Part shown: positions 51,299 through 60,082 of the stretch, piece after piece
Layout of the letters: every line of letters starts with the position of its first letter
Position numbering within the stretch: the first letter of the stretch is position 1
From: CAYSCW01 sp964429795
GTDB lineage: Bacteria > Acidobacteriota > Aminicenantia > Aminicenantales > Aminicenantaceae
Assembly: GCA_964429795.1 (NCBI GenBank)
Contig: CAYSCW010000003.1
Coordinates: 62,001-126,000, forward strand
DNA length: 64,000 bases
Direction of reading: 5' to 3'
The notes under the pieces: generated by a model
Databases searched by the model: none
Told to the model about the DNA's origin: nothing
The model's input: the letters and a program-made list of their open reading frames with translations, nothing else
Position numbers and translations under genes: made by a program

Positions 51299-51607
51299 TG
51301 AAATGCATCGCTTTTCTCTTAATCATTCACATCCTGCTTTTTATCTTCCCTGGGAATCAAGCCGGGATTCGGCCTAAAAACGATGCCGGGATCTGGTCTT
51401 CATCTCTGTGGCTTTCTTCATCTCATTACCTCCTGCAAGCTTTATTCCTGTCCTCTGCTATATAACCGAGTTCTTGTGCAGTGTCCAAGACATAGCTCAT
51501 CATCGGCTCGCCTCATCGTTCCGAAGGATTTGGAAGGGAAGGATGTGTTCGAGCTCGCCTTCTCGAAAATCAGGGCGAACTCAACCAAGAGGATGAAAGT
51601 GTATTGA
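51299..51607 (+). pseudogene. Degenerate gene for an exported protein
   Basis: ATG 51299 has a strong AAGGAGG before it and a typical signal peptide (MKCIAFLLIIHILLFIFPGN), but the frame stops at 51466 after 55 residues. A second frame, open from 51383 to 51607, ends with protein-like RLIVPKDLEGKDVFELAFSK, suggesting the remainder of the same gene after one or more frameshifts. I cannot name the family. Good expression signals and a broken frame together suggest fairly recent decay or a sequencing error. Confidence 0.45.
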
Positions 51608-51733
51608 TATGCCGGACATTCCGGCTTCCCAGGGAAGCAACTTAATGCTCTCCTGACCATGAGTAGTCATGATCGCGCAGTCTGTAAATGACTTAAAAAA
51701 CATCGATCTGGACGATCTTCATAACTTTCTCTT

Positions 51734-52420
51734 TTAGCCTTCATTTTTTTCTTCTGTAGGATAGTATTTCTTTATAAATTTTTTCTGAACTTTGAAGGAC
51801 CAATGCACATCCCTGATAAAATTTGCAGCATCCAGAAATTTACCCTCGGCTAGGAGATTTAACAATTGTTGGTGTTCTTTTATCGATGTTTCTTCCCATT
51901 CTTTTATGTATCCCTTCCGGCGTGGGAAGTCATAAAGCCTTTTTTTTAAAATATCCACTGTCCTCCTGAGCATCCTGTTTCCAGCCTGATTAATGTATAC
52001 ATCATGAAACATGAGATTCCTTTCATAGAAGGCATCAAAATTGTCCTTCTCTATAGCCCTCTTCATTCCTTCATTGAGCTTCTCCATTTTCTTAATGTCC
52101 GAGGCTTTCAGGCTTTCAGAAGCGGCTATGATCGCCGTACTCTCCAGAGCTCCTAATATCTGATAATAATCTTTAATATCCTGAAGAGTGAGCTTATTGA
52201 CGATAACACCCCGCCGAGGCAGAATCGTTACAAAGCCTTCCCTCTCAAGCTGCAAAAGGGCATCTCTCAGGGGTGTCTTACTCACCCCTAATTTCTTACT
52301 GGTAGAATCCATATTTATCACTGAATCAGGTAGAATCTCTCCTATCTTCATCTGATGCCTCAGATATTCATAAACCTGGTCTTTCAAAGAAGAAAGATTG
52401 ATTATGCCCGTTTTGGCCAT
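51734..52420 (-). CDS. GntR-family regulator with FCD domain
   Basis: A 228-residue FadR-type regulator: N-terminal winged helix (LKDQVYEYLRHQMKIGEILP, KKLGVSKTPLRDALLQLERE), then an all-helical FCD ligand domain with metal/ligand His in LMFHDVYINQ, SIKEHQQLL and RDVHWSF. Such regulators respond to small organic acids or amino acids. It is divergent from the glycyl radical enzyme pair, with about 235 bases between, and most likely controls it; the inducer may be hydroxyproline or a product of it. Confidence 0.9.
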   Translation of the reverse strand: MAKTGIINLSSLKDQVYEYLRHQMKIGEILPDSVINMDSTSKKLGVSKTPLRDALLQLEREGFVTILPRRGVIVNKLTLQDIKDYYQILGALESTAIIAASESLKASDIKKMEKLNEGMKRAIEKDNFDAFYERNLMFHDVYINQAGNRMLRRTVDILKKRLYDFPRRKGYIKEWEETSIKEHQQLLNLLAEGKFLDAANFIRDVHWSFKVQKKFIKKYYPTEEKNEG

Positions 52421-52510
52421 TTTACCTCCATCTCAACGAAATACTGTATATTATTCGTTTATATGAAATTATACTCAAAGTCAATATTGCAATAACAGGT
52501 TTTTTTAATA

Positions 52511-52539
52511 TTGACAATACATCTAATATCTGATATATT
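52511..52539 (+). promoter_or_regulatory. Promoter of the glycyl radical enzyme operon with overlapping palindrome
   Basis: TTGACA (52511-52516), 17-base spacer, TATATT (52534-52539). The palindrome ATATC-T-GATAT (52526-52536) overlaps the spacer and -10 box, a natural place for binding by the divergently encoded GntR regulator. Transcription would start about 110 bases before the activase gene. Confidence 0.6.
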
Positions 52540-52656
52540 TAATATCAAAGAGGAGAAAAATTGGTCTGTTTTAGGCATTTATCCAGATAAGAAGCTACAA
52601 ACAAATAAAAAAAGGGAAATGAGATTTAACAAGAATCCTGAGGTAAGTAATAAGAA

Positions 52657-53565
52657 ATGAAAAAGGGGATAATCTTCGATATTAAAAGATACGCCATCCA
52701 TGATGGGCCTGGAATACGGACCACTGTTTTCTTCAAAGGCTGTCCTTTGCGGTGCTTGTGGTGTCATAATCCTGAAGGCCTAGTTTCTGAACCTGAGCTT
52801 ACTTTTATAAAAACCAGATGTCTTCAAGATTGCAATGAATGTGTGGAGAGCTGCACAAGAGGAGCGCTTTCCCGCCCTGATCAAGATATATTTATGGACA
52901 GAGAAAAATGTGACCTTTGCGGCGATTGTGTTCAGGTGTGCCCTACTGAGGCTCTTGAAATCATAGGGAGATGGATGAGTATAGAAGAAGTCATGAGAGA
53001 GATAGAAAAAGATATAATATTTTACGATGACTCAAAGGGAGGAGTGACATTTTCGGGAGGGGAACCTCTCTTGCAACCCGAGTTTCTAAATGCCCTACTC
53101 GAGGAATGCAAGAAAAAGGGCATTCACACCAGTTTAGATACGTCGGGATATGTCCCCATCGAAAACTTGGAAAAAATCAAAGATAAAGTTGACCTCTTTT
53201 TATACGATATTAAAATGATTGATGATGAAAAGCATAAAAAAACCACAGGAGTTTCGAATAAGTCAATTCTTGATAATTTAAGAAAACTTTCCGAGAAAGG
53301 AAACAATATTGTTGTTCGAATTCCAGTTATTCCCGGGATAAACAACACCGATGAAGACATTTCCAAAATCGCTGAATTTATTACAACTCTCAAGGAAATA
53401 AAAGAGATCTGTCTTCTTCCTTACCATAATATAGCCAATCATAAATACGAGAGATTGAATAGACCCTTTATGATGAAAAAGACGGAGCCTCTCTCCCAAA
53501 AAAATAAAGAGGAAATAAAGAAAAAATTTGAACACTTTGGATTTAAGGTAAGAATTGGAGAGTAG
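52657..53565 (+). CDS. Glycyl radical enzyme activating enzyme (radical SAM)
   Basis: A 302-residue activase that abstracts H from the glycyl radical site of its partner. The radical-SAM cluster motif is C29-PLR-C33-LW-C36. A ferredoxin-like insert follows with Cys 55/59/62/66 and 85/88/91/95, marking the activases of the non-PFL type (HypD, glycerol dehydratase, choline lyase and others). FSGGEPLLQPEFL and DLFLYDIKMID are typical. Its stop lies 4 bases before the partner's ATG. Confidence 0.93.
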   Translation: MKKGIIFDIKRYAIHDGPGIRTTVFFKGCPLRCLWCHNPEGLVSEPELTFIKTRCLQDCNECVESCTRGALSRPDQDIFMDREKCDLCGDCVQVCPTEALEIIGRWMSIEEVMREIEKDIIFYDDSKGGVTFSGGEPLLQPEFLNALLEECKKKGIHTSLDTSGYVPIENLEKIKDKVDLFLYDIKMIDDEKHKKTTGVSNKSILDNLRKLSEKGNNIVVRIPVIPGINNTDEDISKIAEFITTLKEIKEICLLPYHNIANHKYERLNRPFMMKKTEPLSQKNKEEIKKKFEHFGFKVRIGE

Positions 53566-53569
53566 AGAG

Positions 53570-55933
53570 ATGAATGAAAGGATAAAAAAACTAAGGGAGC
53601 AAAGCATTAATACCAAACCTTGGATTACTCCAGAAAGAGCTAAACTAATAACTGAATTTTGCAAAAATGACATTGCTAATAGAGTATCATCCCCAGTGAA
53701 AAGAGCTTTGGCCCTAAAATATTTGATGGAACATAAAACAATCTGCATTAATGAAGGAGAGCTGATTGTTGGTGAGAGAGGCCCTTCTCCCAGGGCAACA
53801 CCGACCTACCCAGAGATCACTATTCATAGCCTTGAAGACCTTGAAATCCTAAATTCAAGGAAAAAAACCTCATTTTCAGTAAATGACAAAACAAAAACGA
53901 TATATAAAGAGGAGATTATTCCCTTCTGGAAGGGAAAATCAATCAGGGACAGAATTTTTAATGAAATGTCCGATGAATGGAAAGATGCCTATGAAGCTGG
54001 AATCTTTACTGAGTTTATGGAGCAGAGAGCTCCTGGTCATACAGTCCTGGATAACAAAATTTATAAGAAAGGATTTCTTGATTTTAAAGAAGATATAAAA
54101 AGAAGCATCCAAAATCTCGATTTTTTTAACGACCCTGAAGCTTACAAAAAACGGGAAGAACTTAAGGCTATGGAAATCGCTGCAGATGCTTTGATTCGGT
54201 ATGCAGAGCGACATGCGGAAAAAGCTAGAGAATTGGCTAAAAAAGAGAAAGATCCTCAAAGGAGAAAAGAGTTCGAGAAAATAGTCGAGATTTGTACTCA
54301 TGTTCCGGCTCATGTTCCTCGCAATTTTTGGGAAACGTTGCAGTATTACTGGTTTGTTCACCTAGGAGTGATAATAGAGCTTAATGGTTGGGATTCTTTT
54401 AATCCTGGAAGACTCGACCAGCATCTTTATCCATTCTACAAAAAAGGATTAGAAGATGGCTCTCTAACAAAAGAAAGCGCCAAAGAGCTTTTAGAGGCTT
54501 TCTGGATCAAATTTAACAATCAACCAGCTCCTCCAAAAGTAGGTGTGACTGCGGAAGAAAGCAGCACCTATACTGATTTTGCCTTGATAAACACCGGTGG
54601 AGTTAAGGCTGATGGGTCAGATGCGGTGAATGAGCTTTCCTACTTTATCCTTGATATAGTAGAGGAGATGAGAATTCTACAGCCGAGCTCAGCTGTTCAG
54701 ATAAGCAAGAAGAGCCCGGACAGATTCTTAAAGAGGGCTCTTCATATAATCAAAACAGGATTTGGTCAGCCATCAATATTCAATACAGACGTTATTGTTC
54801 AAGAGCTGGTGAGACAGGGAAAATCAATTGAAGATGCTAGGAACGGAGGTTCAAGTGGTTGCGTAGAGGTAGGAGCTTATGGAAAGGAAAACTATAATCT
54901 TACCGGATACTTTAATATAGTGAAGGTGTTGGAGATCACGCTGAATAATGGATTAGATCCAAGAACTGGCAAAAAAATTGGACTAGAAACAGGAGACCTT
55001 TCTCATTTCAGCTCTTTTGACGAACTCTTTGAAGCCCTCAAAAAACAGCTAAAATATTTTGTCGACATCAAAATTCAAGGGAACAATATCATAGAAAGAC
55101 TATATGCTGAATATGTACCAGCACCTTTCCTCTCGCTTCTCATAGATGATTGTATCGAAAAGGGAAAAGATTATCATGATGGCGGAGCACGTTACAACAC
55201 ATCTTATATCCAGGGTGTAGGGTTGGGAACTGCGACAGATTCTTTAACTGCCGTTAAATACAATGTGTACGATAAAAAAATTATCTCAATGAAGGAAATC
55301 CTGGAGGCTCTAAAGAACAATTTTACTGGCAGCGAAAATCTACGCCAAATGCTTTTGAACAAAACCCCCAAATACGGAAATGATGAAGATTATGCTGATG
55401 AGGTCATGAAATCTATTTTTGAAGCTTATTATGAGGCTATAGACGGAAGACCCAACACAAAAGGCGGACGTTACTGTATAAATATGCTTCCTACCACAGT
55501 TCACATTTATTTTGGCCGAGTTGTAGGAGCTACTCCGGATGGGAGGAAAGCCTCTGAGCCTTTATCTGAAGGTGTTTCGCCTGTTCAGGGTGCTGACCGA
55601 CATGGCCCCACGGCGGTTATAAAATCGGTGGCCAAAATGGACCACGCTCGCACAGGGGGAACCCTTCTTAACCAAAAATTTTCCCCTAATCTTTTAGCCA
55701 CGGAAGAGGGAATAGACAAGCTAGCCTATCTCATACGTTCCTTTTTTAAACTTGACGGCCACCATATCCAGCTCAATGTGATCACTGCCGAGACTCTGCG
55801 AGATGCCCAAAAAAATCCAGAAAAATACAGAGATCTCATTGTACGAGTGGCAGGCTACAGCGACTATTTCTTGGATATCAACAAAGACCTTCAGGATGAA
55901 ATCATTGCTAGGACAGAACATCAAGTATTTTGA
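53570..55933 (+). CDS. hypD: Glycyl radical enzyme, probable trans-4-hydroxy-L-proline dehydratase
   Basis: The ATG at 53570 (GGAG upstream) gives 787 residues; a TTG five codons earlier is in frame but less likely. The active-site Cys is C431 in GSSGCVEVGAYGKE, base E433, D275 in WDSFNPGRLDQ, and the glycyl radical site G762 in RVAGYSD. These correspond with a constant shift of three to C434, E436, D278 and G765 of C. difficile HypD, and long segments (EAGIFTEFMEQRAPGHTV, FNNQPAPPKVGVT) agree with that enzyme as I remember it. It would dehydrate 4-hydroxyproline to pyrroline-5-carboxylate. No proC is nearby. A close relative with another substrate is possible. Confidence 0.82.
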   Translation: MNERIKKLREQSINTKPWITPERAKLITEFCKNDIANRVSSPVKRALALKYLMEHKTICINEGELIVGERGPSPRATPTYPEITIHSLEDLEILNSRKKTSFSVNDKTKTIYKEEIIPFWKGKSIRDRIFNEMSDEWKDAYEAGIFTEFMEQRAPGHTVLDNKIYKKGFLDFKEDIKRSIQNLDFFNDPEAYKKREELKAMEIAADALIRYAERHAEKARELAKKEKDPQRRKEFEKIVEICTHVPAHVPRNFWETLQYYWFVHLGVIIELNGWDSFNPGRLDQHLYPFYKKGLEDGSLTKESAKELLEAFWIKFNNQPAPPKVGVTAEESSTYTDFALINTGGVKADGSDAVNELSYFILDIVEEMRILQPSSAVQISKKSPDRFLKRALHIIKTGFGQPSIFNTDVIVQELVRQGKSIEDARNGGSSGCVEVGAYGKENYNLTGYFNIVKVLEITLNNGLDPRTGKKIGLETGDLSHFSSFDELFEALKKQLKYFVDIKIQGNNIIERLYAEYVPAPFLSLLIDDCIEKGKDYHDGGARYNTSYIQGVGLGTATDSLTAVKYNVYDKKIISMKEILEALKNNFTGSENLRQMLLNKTPKYGNDEDYADEVMKSIFEAYYEAIDGRPNTKGGRYCINMLPTTVHIYFGRVVGATPDGRKASEPLSEGVSPVQGADRHGPTAVIKSVAKMDHARTGGTLLNQKFSPNLLATEEGIDKLAYLIRSFFKLDGHHIQLNVITAETLRDAQKNPEKYRDLIVRVAGYSDYFLDINKDLQDEIIARTEHQVF

Positions 55934-56360
55934 GCAATCTCTCACTCCTACTGCAGAGGCCCTTCTCCTGAAAAAGTCAATCTCCTGCTCACAAGCAAGC
56001 CCATCAGGAAAACCGAGCATGGAAGCCACTTTCTGCCCATAGGCCTGCAAATATTAAACTCCTTACTTAGAGATTTGCCCCCGGAATGAACTCTTCTTCA
56101 CCCAGGAAACAGCCAGAAGTAATTCCTAGGAAATCCAGAAGTTTTACTGAGCTTGATAAATATTTCCGTTGGCAAGAAAATAAGAATCATATATAATAAT
56201 TAAAGTCGATAGAGAGTTTGCCAGGGAGAGGAAAAAGAAGAATTAGGACAAAATCAACTACCAATTCTCAAGATTCAGGAATTCCTCTATATTTAAGGGC
56301 GTGATATAGGTTAATGTCTTTATCTCTGAAATAGCTGAGAAAGATGTTCATCTTGATGAA
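55934..56360. other. Gene-free stretch of 427 bases
   Basis: Nothing convincing here. The frame of the following small gene is open upstream to a TAG at 56307-56309 (reads VNVFISEIAEKDVHLDE), which may mean that a longer gene has lost its beginning. No hairpin of note was seen. Confidence 0.4.
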
Positions 56361-56696
56361 GTGTCAATAAAAATGGCCATGTTTTCCAAAAAGTGGGAAG
56401 TCTGTCTTTATTCTGATTATCCTAAATACAGGGAACTCTGCAAAAATTTCAGGACATTCTGGCGAGCCACTCGATTTATGAGAAAGCACCTGGGCAAGGA
56501 TGAAGAATTCTATTGTGCCACTATCTGGCGGGAGAACACCTCTTCCTTCTATACTTTTTACTGGAATGGAAAAAGAATCATCCATTGGAAATACCGGAAA
56601 AAACCCTGGGTTTTCTCCCGCAGACAGGCCCGAAGATTGAGGATTAACAGGCACGGACAGGTTATCTTCACCCCTTATGTTGATCGGGTCGTCTGA
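56361..56696 (+). CDS. Small basic protein, unknown
   Basis: From GTG 56361 it encodes 111 residues rich in Arg, Lys, Trp and Tyr (KWEVCLYSDYPKYRELCKNF; FSRRQARRLRINRHGQ). An ATG at 56373 is an alternative start. No ribosome site is convincing and I do not recognise a family; the amino acid order looks like a real, possibly truncated, protein. Open frame upstream suggests lost N-terminal sequence. Confidence 0.45.
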   Translation: MSIKMAMFSKKWEVCLYSDYPKYRELCKNFRTFWRATRFMRKHLGKDEEFYCATIWRENTSSFYTFYWNGKRIIHWKYRKKPWVFSRRQARRLRINRHGQVIFTPYVDRVV

Positions 56697-56835
56697 CCGC
56701 AATTTCGCTTGAAACAGGGATTGCTGAGTATAAAAAAAATGCTGGCTGTGAGAATCTCTAGCGATAAAGGAGGACTGACAGTGGAGGAGCCCTGCCCAGC
56801 CAGCTCAGCGGGACCTTATATTTAGTCGGGCATGA

Positions 56836-56891
56836 AGCGACTATATGAATAAAGGGGGAGGAAATAATTCCCGTTCCCCTGTTTTGTCGCT
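56836..56891. repeat. Nested hairpin (REP/terminator-like)
   Basis: AGCGAC (56836-56841) pairs with GTCGCT (56886-56891) and encloses GGGGGAGGAA / TTCCCGTTCCCC arms. It lies 21 bases after the end of the sigma-factor locus (minus strand), so it could end that transcript. Confidence 0.5.
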
Positions 56892-56911
56892 ACTTCTCGA
56901 TCCGCCCCTCC

Positions 56912-57298
56912 TTATTCGAACCACACTTTTAGAGTCACTCCTTTCTCACAGATCTCCATCACCGACATCGGACCCAGCTTCTTAAGATCCCGAAAAAGAT
57001 CCATAAGATTCACATCACAATCATCGCGTTTTATCCTCATATGTTTGTCTTCAGTACACTTTAAAAAATATTCAACCAAGGCAACAGGCAGTGTCATCCT
57101 GACTTTGTCTTTTTTGTTTCGATTGTCGGTGATAAGAAGCTTAAACCACATCACCTCTCTTCCCGATTTATAGGCAGGATTCTTTTTGACTGCCTTCTTG
57201 ATGATTTGAATATCATCACTGCTTTCTGCGACCAATGCTGTAGTCAGGAGCAGACTCAAAAGGATGATGACCACAATTAAAATCGCCGCTTTTTTCAC
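56912..57298 (-). CDS. Small exported protein carrying the locus-specific C-terminal domain
   Basis: A 128-residue protein: signal or anchor segment at 3-24 (ILIVVIILLSLLLTTALVA), then a short linker and a domain from about 50 on: FKLLITDNRNKKDKVRMTLP, VALVEYF, a helix with DLFRDLKKLG, and a final strand VTLKVWFE. The same plan ends the proteins at 57314-58159 and 59586-59999. It resembles the SHOCT-like domain seen next to anti-sigma proteins of other bacteria, from memory only. Last gene of the sigma-factor locus, 15 bases after its neighbour. Confidence 0.78.
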   Translation of the reverse strand: MKKAAILIVVIILLSLLLTTALVAESSDDIQIIKKAVKKNPAYKSGREVMWFKLLITDNRNKKDKVRMTLPVALVEYFLKCTEDKHMRIKRDDCDVNLMDLFRDLKKLGPMSVMEICEKGVTLKVWFE

Positions 57299-57313
57299 GA
57301 TTACCTCCTTTCT

Positions 57314-58159
57314 CTAATCTATCCACATTTTTATGGTTATTTTATCTCCCTGGATCACGATGACATTCGCTCTGAGTCTGGTCAGTTCGTCTCTTATTCT
57401 ATCCAGATCATAGCCCCTCTCTTTTATCAGTGCCTTTTCCTCATCTCCGATAGCACCAAACACAAGATCAGCTAGAGCCCAGGGAATATTGATGGAAAAT
57501 TTTGTCTTGTTGGTCTCCGTTTCATAGACTCTTATCTTAAAAATAACTGCCCTTCTCTCGTAGCGTTCCTCCTCAAAATCTCTCAGAGCTTCTGGATCAA
57601 TACGGAGCATGGCTATTTTTGCCCTGTCTCTAAGTTCATCGTCCCTCTCCTTGCTGATAATCTCTTTCAACACCGGAAGTCCCCGAGCCGCAACCTTTCT
57701 CTCCTTGATATAGCTCAGCTTTAAAGCAGCATAATATTTGATCACTTTGTTCAGGCTGGAGAGTCTGCTCTCGATTTCCCTCAGGTAAGATTTTTCCCCT
57801 GCTTTGTACAGATCTGAGGCTAAGTCAATGATGGAAATCTCCGATTCCTCGACTAAACCCCTATTACGGTCTTTGAGCTGAACATAACCTTTGTACGCGT
57901 TTATCGCCTCCTTCTCCTTGCCTTCCTGTTCCTGCAGGCATTTGGCTCTGTAGAAGAAAGCCAGCGGGTACCAGCGGCTCTCAGGAAAATCACGGATGAT
58001 CTCCTCCAGCATTTCTTGAGCCTTTTGCCATTCCTTGTCGAACATAAGTATTTTTGCTTCTTTAAAGAGTTTCTCATCGGGTTGATCCTTGGCATAAAGC
58101 TGAAGGGTAAAAGGGACAAGACAAAAAATTAGGCAATATATTCCTATTCTTTTTTTCAT
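57314..58159 (-). CDS. Exported TPR-type protein with the locus-specific C-terminal domain
   Basis: A 281-residue protein: signal peptide MKKRIGIYCLIFCLVPFTLQLYA, TPR-like helices at about 30-190 (AQEMLEEIIRDFPESRWYPL, YRAKCLQEQEGKEKEAINAY), and a C-terminal domain from about 208 (IFKIRVYETETNKTKFSINI, ALADLVF, final strand ITIKMWID). The C-terminal part pairs well with its neighbours at 56912 and 59586. It starts one base after the anti-sigma gene. A role in envelope sensing or stress repair is inferred from position. Confidence 0.8.
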   Translation of the reverse strand: MKKRIGIYCLIFCLVPFTLQLYAKDQPDEKLFKEAKILMFDKEWQKAQEMLEEIIRDFPESRWYPLAFFYRAKCLQEQEGKEKEAINAYKGYVQLKDRNRGLVEESEISIIDLASDLYKAGEKSYLREIESRLSSLNKVIKYYAALKLSYIKERKVAARGLPVLKEIISKERDDELRDRAKIAMLRIDPEALRDFEEERYERRAVIFKIRVYETETNKTKFSINIPWALADLVFGAIGDEEKALIKERGYDLDRIRDELTRLRANVIVIQGDKITIKMWID

Positions 58160-58160
58160 C

Positions 58161-58961
58161 TTAGACCTCGCTTTCTTTAAGCTCCCTCTTCAAGAGTTTT
58201 ATCTTCAACAAAAGCTGGTTTTCTTCGATCAATCTCCGAATTCTTTCCAGATCTTCTCTGGTTAGCTGTTCTCCCATTTGAGTCAACTCATAGAAAAGAA
58301 GTTCGATCTGGTCGCAGATCTCTTTGGCTTTCGCCATCTGGAATTTCATCAACTGGGGATTGATGTATTTCTTCTTGGAAAGAAGATCTCTCGCCTTTTC
58401 AAAGGCCAGCTCGGGCTTTCTGAGTTCCTCCCTGTCAGGAGAATACTGGACAAAATCCAGAAGCAAAAATTGGCTTTCATCCAAGTAATCCAAAGTCTCT
58501 CTTCGGGCCATCTCTGTCTCCACCTTTTCCAAAAAATCTCGGGAGACAATGAATGCCTCTCCCCTCTCTTTCACAAAAGGGCGCTGGAAGATCAAAAGTG
58601 TGGCCAGAGATCCGATGAGAATCCCCACTAGGATTCCTGCATAAACAGGCCTCATCTTGGATTGAAAGGCAATCCTCATGAATCTGGCAAGCCATCCTTC
58701 TCTTGAAGGCTGCGGAACCTTCTCCAACACCGCTTCTGTGATCTTGGAAGGAAGAGATTCCCAATCTATAGAATCCATGGCTTCTTGAATGTCAGCATGA
58801 AGGGTATCCGCCTTCTCTGTCATTTCCCTGATTTCATGGATCGCTCTCTGACAGTGGGAACATCCCACAAGATGGGAGAGGAAGCGGTCCCTTTCCTTTG
58901 CCTCGAGCTCCCCAAAAAGAAAAGCTACCCTATCCTGTTCATGCTTTTTACATTCCCTCAT
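58161..58961 (-). CDS. Membrane-bound zinc-finger anti-sigma factor
   Basis: A 266-residue protein with an N-terminal ZAS-type zinc motif H30-xxx-C34-xx-C37 (SHLVGCSHCQ) that holds an ECF sigma factor, one membrane span near 103-125, and an extracytoplasmic helical part ending in a long Leu/Lys/Glu helix. Release of the sigma factor probably follows a signal at the envelope. The ATG lies 3 bases after the sigma gene stop. Confidence 0.88.
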   Translation of the reverse strand: MRECKKHEQDRVAFLFGELEAKERDRFLSHLVGCSHCQRAIHEIREMTEKADTLHADIQEAMDSIDWESLPSKITEAVLEKVPQPSREGWLARFMRIAFQSKMRPVYAGILVGILIGSLATLLIFQRPFVKERGEAFIVSRDFLEKVETEMARRETLDYLDESQFLLLDFVQYSPDREELRKPELAFEKARDLLSKKKYINPQLMKFQMAKAKEICDQIELLFYELTQMGEQLTREDLERIRRLIEENQLLLKIKLLKRELKESEV

Positions 58962-58964
58962 TTT

Positions 58965-59585
58965 TTATCTCCCTATATAAGGGGCCATTATGACCCTGAG
59001 GTTTTGAACGGCTTTAAAATGAAGGGATTTCACCGTTCCCGAAGAAATGCCCAAAATCTGAGCGATCTCTCTGTACTTGAGCTGATTGTACTGTTTCATG
59101 ACAAAAATCATCCTCTGTTTCTCAGTGAGTTTTATCAGGCTGCGCTTCATGATGTCCTTCAAATCCAAGGATCGAAAGTTCTTATCATCCTCATCTGGCA
59201 AATTCATATCGCCGATATCTCCATCTATTTGCCATTCGCTTCTCTTGCTGTGATCCTTGCGATAATGATCGATACATATATTTTTGGCTATCTGGAGCAG
59301 CCAATTCTTAAAATTCTTTCCCTTCTCATACAAATGAACCTTCTGGTAGAACCTGAGAAATGTTTCCTGAATAATGTCCATAGCATCTTCCCGGTTATGA
59401 AAAAAAGAATAGGCCAGCAAGAAAACCTTTTTCTGATAAAGACTCACCACTGTCATGAAAGCCTGTCTGTCTCCTTGTTTGATTTTTTCCACAAGGGAAG
59501 AGATATCTTCATTGGTGCTCTCTCTCTCTTCTAACATACTCTGTATCTCTGCTGATTTCTTCAGGATATAGCCAAGCGGGCTCAT
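58965..59585 (-). CDS. ECF-type RNA polymerase sigma factor
   Basis: A 206-residue sigma-70-family factor with region 2 (YQKKVFLLAYSFFHNREDAM, DIIQETFLRFYQ) and region 4 (LTEKQRMIFVMKQYNQLKYREIAQILGISSGTVKS). The N-terminus is about 25 residues longer than usual; ATG at 59537 (MLEERESTN) is an alternative start. It is coupled to the gene before it (TGA directly followed by ATG) and to the anti-sigma gene after it. Confidence 0.9.
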   Translation of the reverse strand: MSPLGYILKKSAEIQSMLEERESTNEDISSLVEKIKQGDRQAFMTVVSLYQKKVFLLAYSFFHNREDAMDIIQETFLRFYQKVHLYEKGKNFKNWLLQIAKNICIDHYRKDHSKRSEWQIDGDIGDMNLPDEDDKNFRSLDLKDIMKRSLIKLTEKQRMIFVMKQYNQLKYREIAQILGISSGTVKSLHFKAVQNLRVIMAPYIGR

Positions 59586-59999
59586 TCACTCAAGCCATAG
59601 GAGAATTTTACTCTTTTGGTCATCCAATTCAAACAAAAGCCCAGGACCGATATCCTTCAAATCGTCTAAGCCTCTCCACTCGATATCATACTCATCCTCA
59701 AAATCAAATCCATGGTGCTCTTTAGCCGCTGTCACCACTTCCCTATAGTTATTCGCAACCCAAACAGGAGCTGTGACTCTAAACAATTTTCGGTGGGAAC
59801 CTTCGTAAATGAGAACATGGATAGAATGAGGCCTTCCTTCTCTGCGGGGATATCGTTTGTGAATTCTTCCAATCTGGCGATAGGCTTCACGAAAATACCG
59901 GTTCGGATTTTTCACGTTCTCCTTGATCTCAAGGGCAATACAAGAAATCAACAAAACAGACAATGCACTCAACAGTCCAATCTGAAAGACTTTTTTCAT
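59586..59999 (-). CDS. Small lipoprotein with the locus-specific C-terminal domain
   Basis: The start at 59999 gives 137 residues with a lipoprotein signal (MKKVFQIGLLSALSVLLISC, Cys20). The last 65 residues (KLFRVTAPVWVANNYREVV, DDLKDIGPGLLFEL, final SKILLWLE) show the same strand-helix-strand plan as the ends of the proteins at 56912 and 57314. It is the first gene of the sigma-factor locus and its stop abuts the sigma start codon. Product at the membrane could be the sensed or sensing partner. Confidence 0.78.
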   Translation of the reverse strand: MKKVFQIGLLSALSVLLISCIALEIKENVKNPNRYFREAYRQIGRIHKRYPRREGRPHSIHVLIYEGSHRKLFRVTAPVWVANNYREVVTAAKEHHGFDFEDEYDIEWRGLDDLKDIGPGLLFELDDQKSKILLWLE

Positions 60000-60029
60000 A
60001 ACTAACCTCTTGAGAGAATCTTCAAAGTG

Positions 60030-60057
60030 TATTACGGTGGGTTTTCTAAAAAGGTTC
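60030..60057 (-). promoter_or_regulatory. Possible ECF-type autoregulated promoter of the sigma locus
   Basis: Minus strand: GAACCTT (60057-60051), 15-base spacer, GTAATA (60035-60030). The GAAC-type -35 with 15-base spacing is usual for ECF promoters and lies 31 bases before the first gene. The -10 match is weak. Confidence 0.3.
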
Positions 60058-60082
60058 ACGTTTATGAATATTTTATCCAACA

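Noticed and set aside
55721..56050. A 109-residue minus-strand protein over the end of the glycyl radical enzyme gene
   Set aside because: Two thirds of it is antisense to conserved C-terminal codons of the enzyme and it has no ribosome site.
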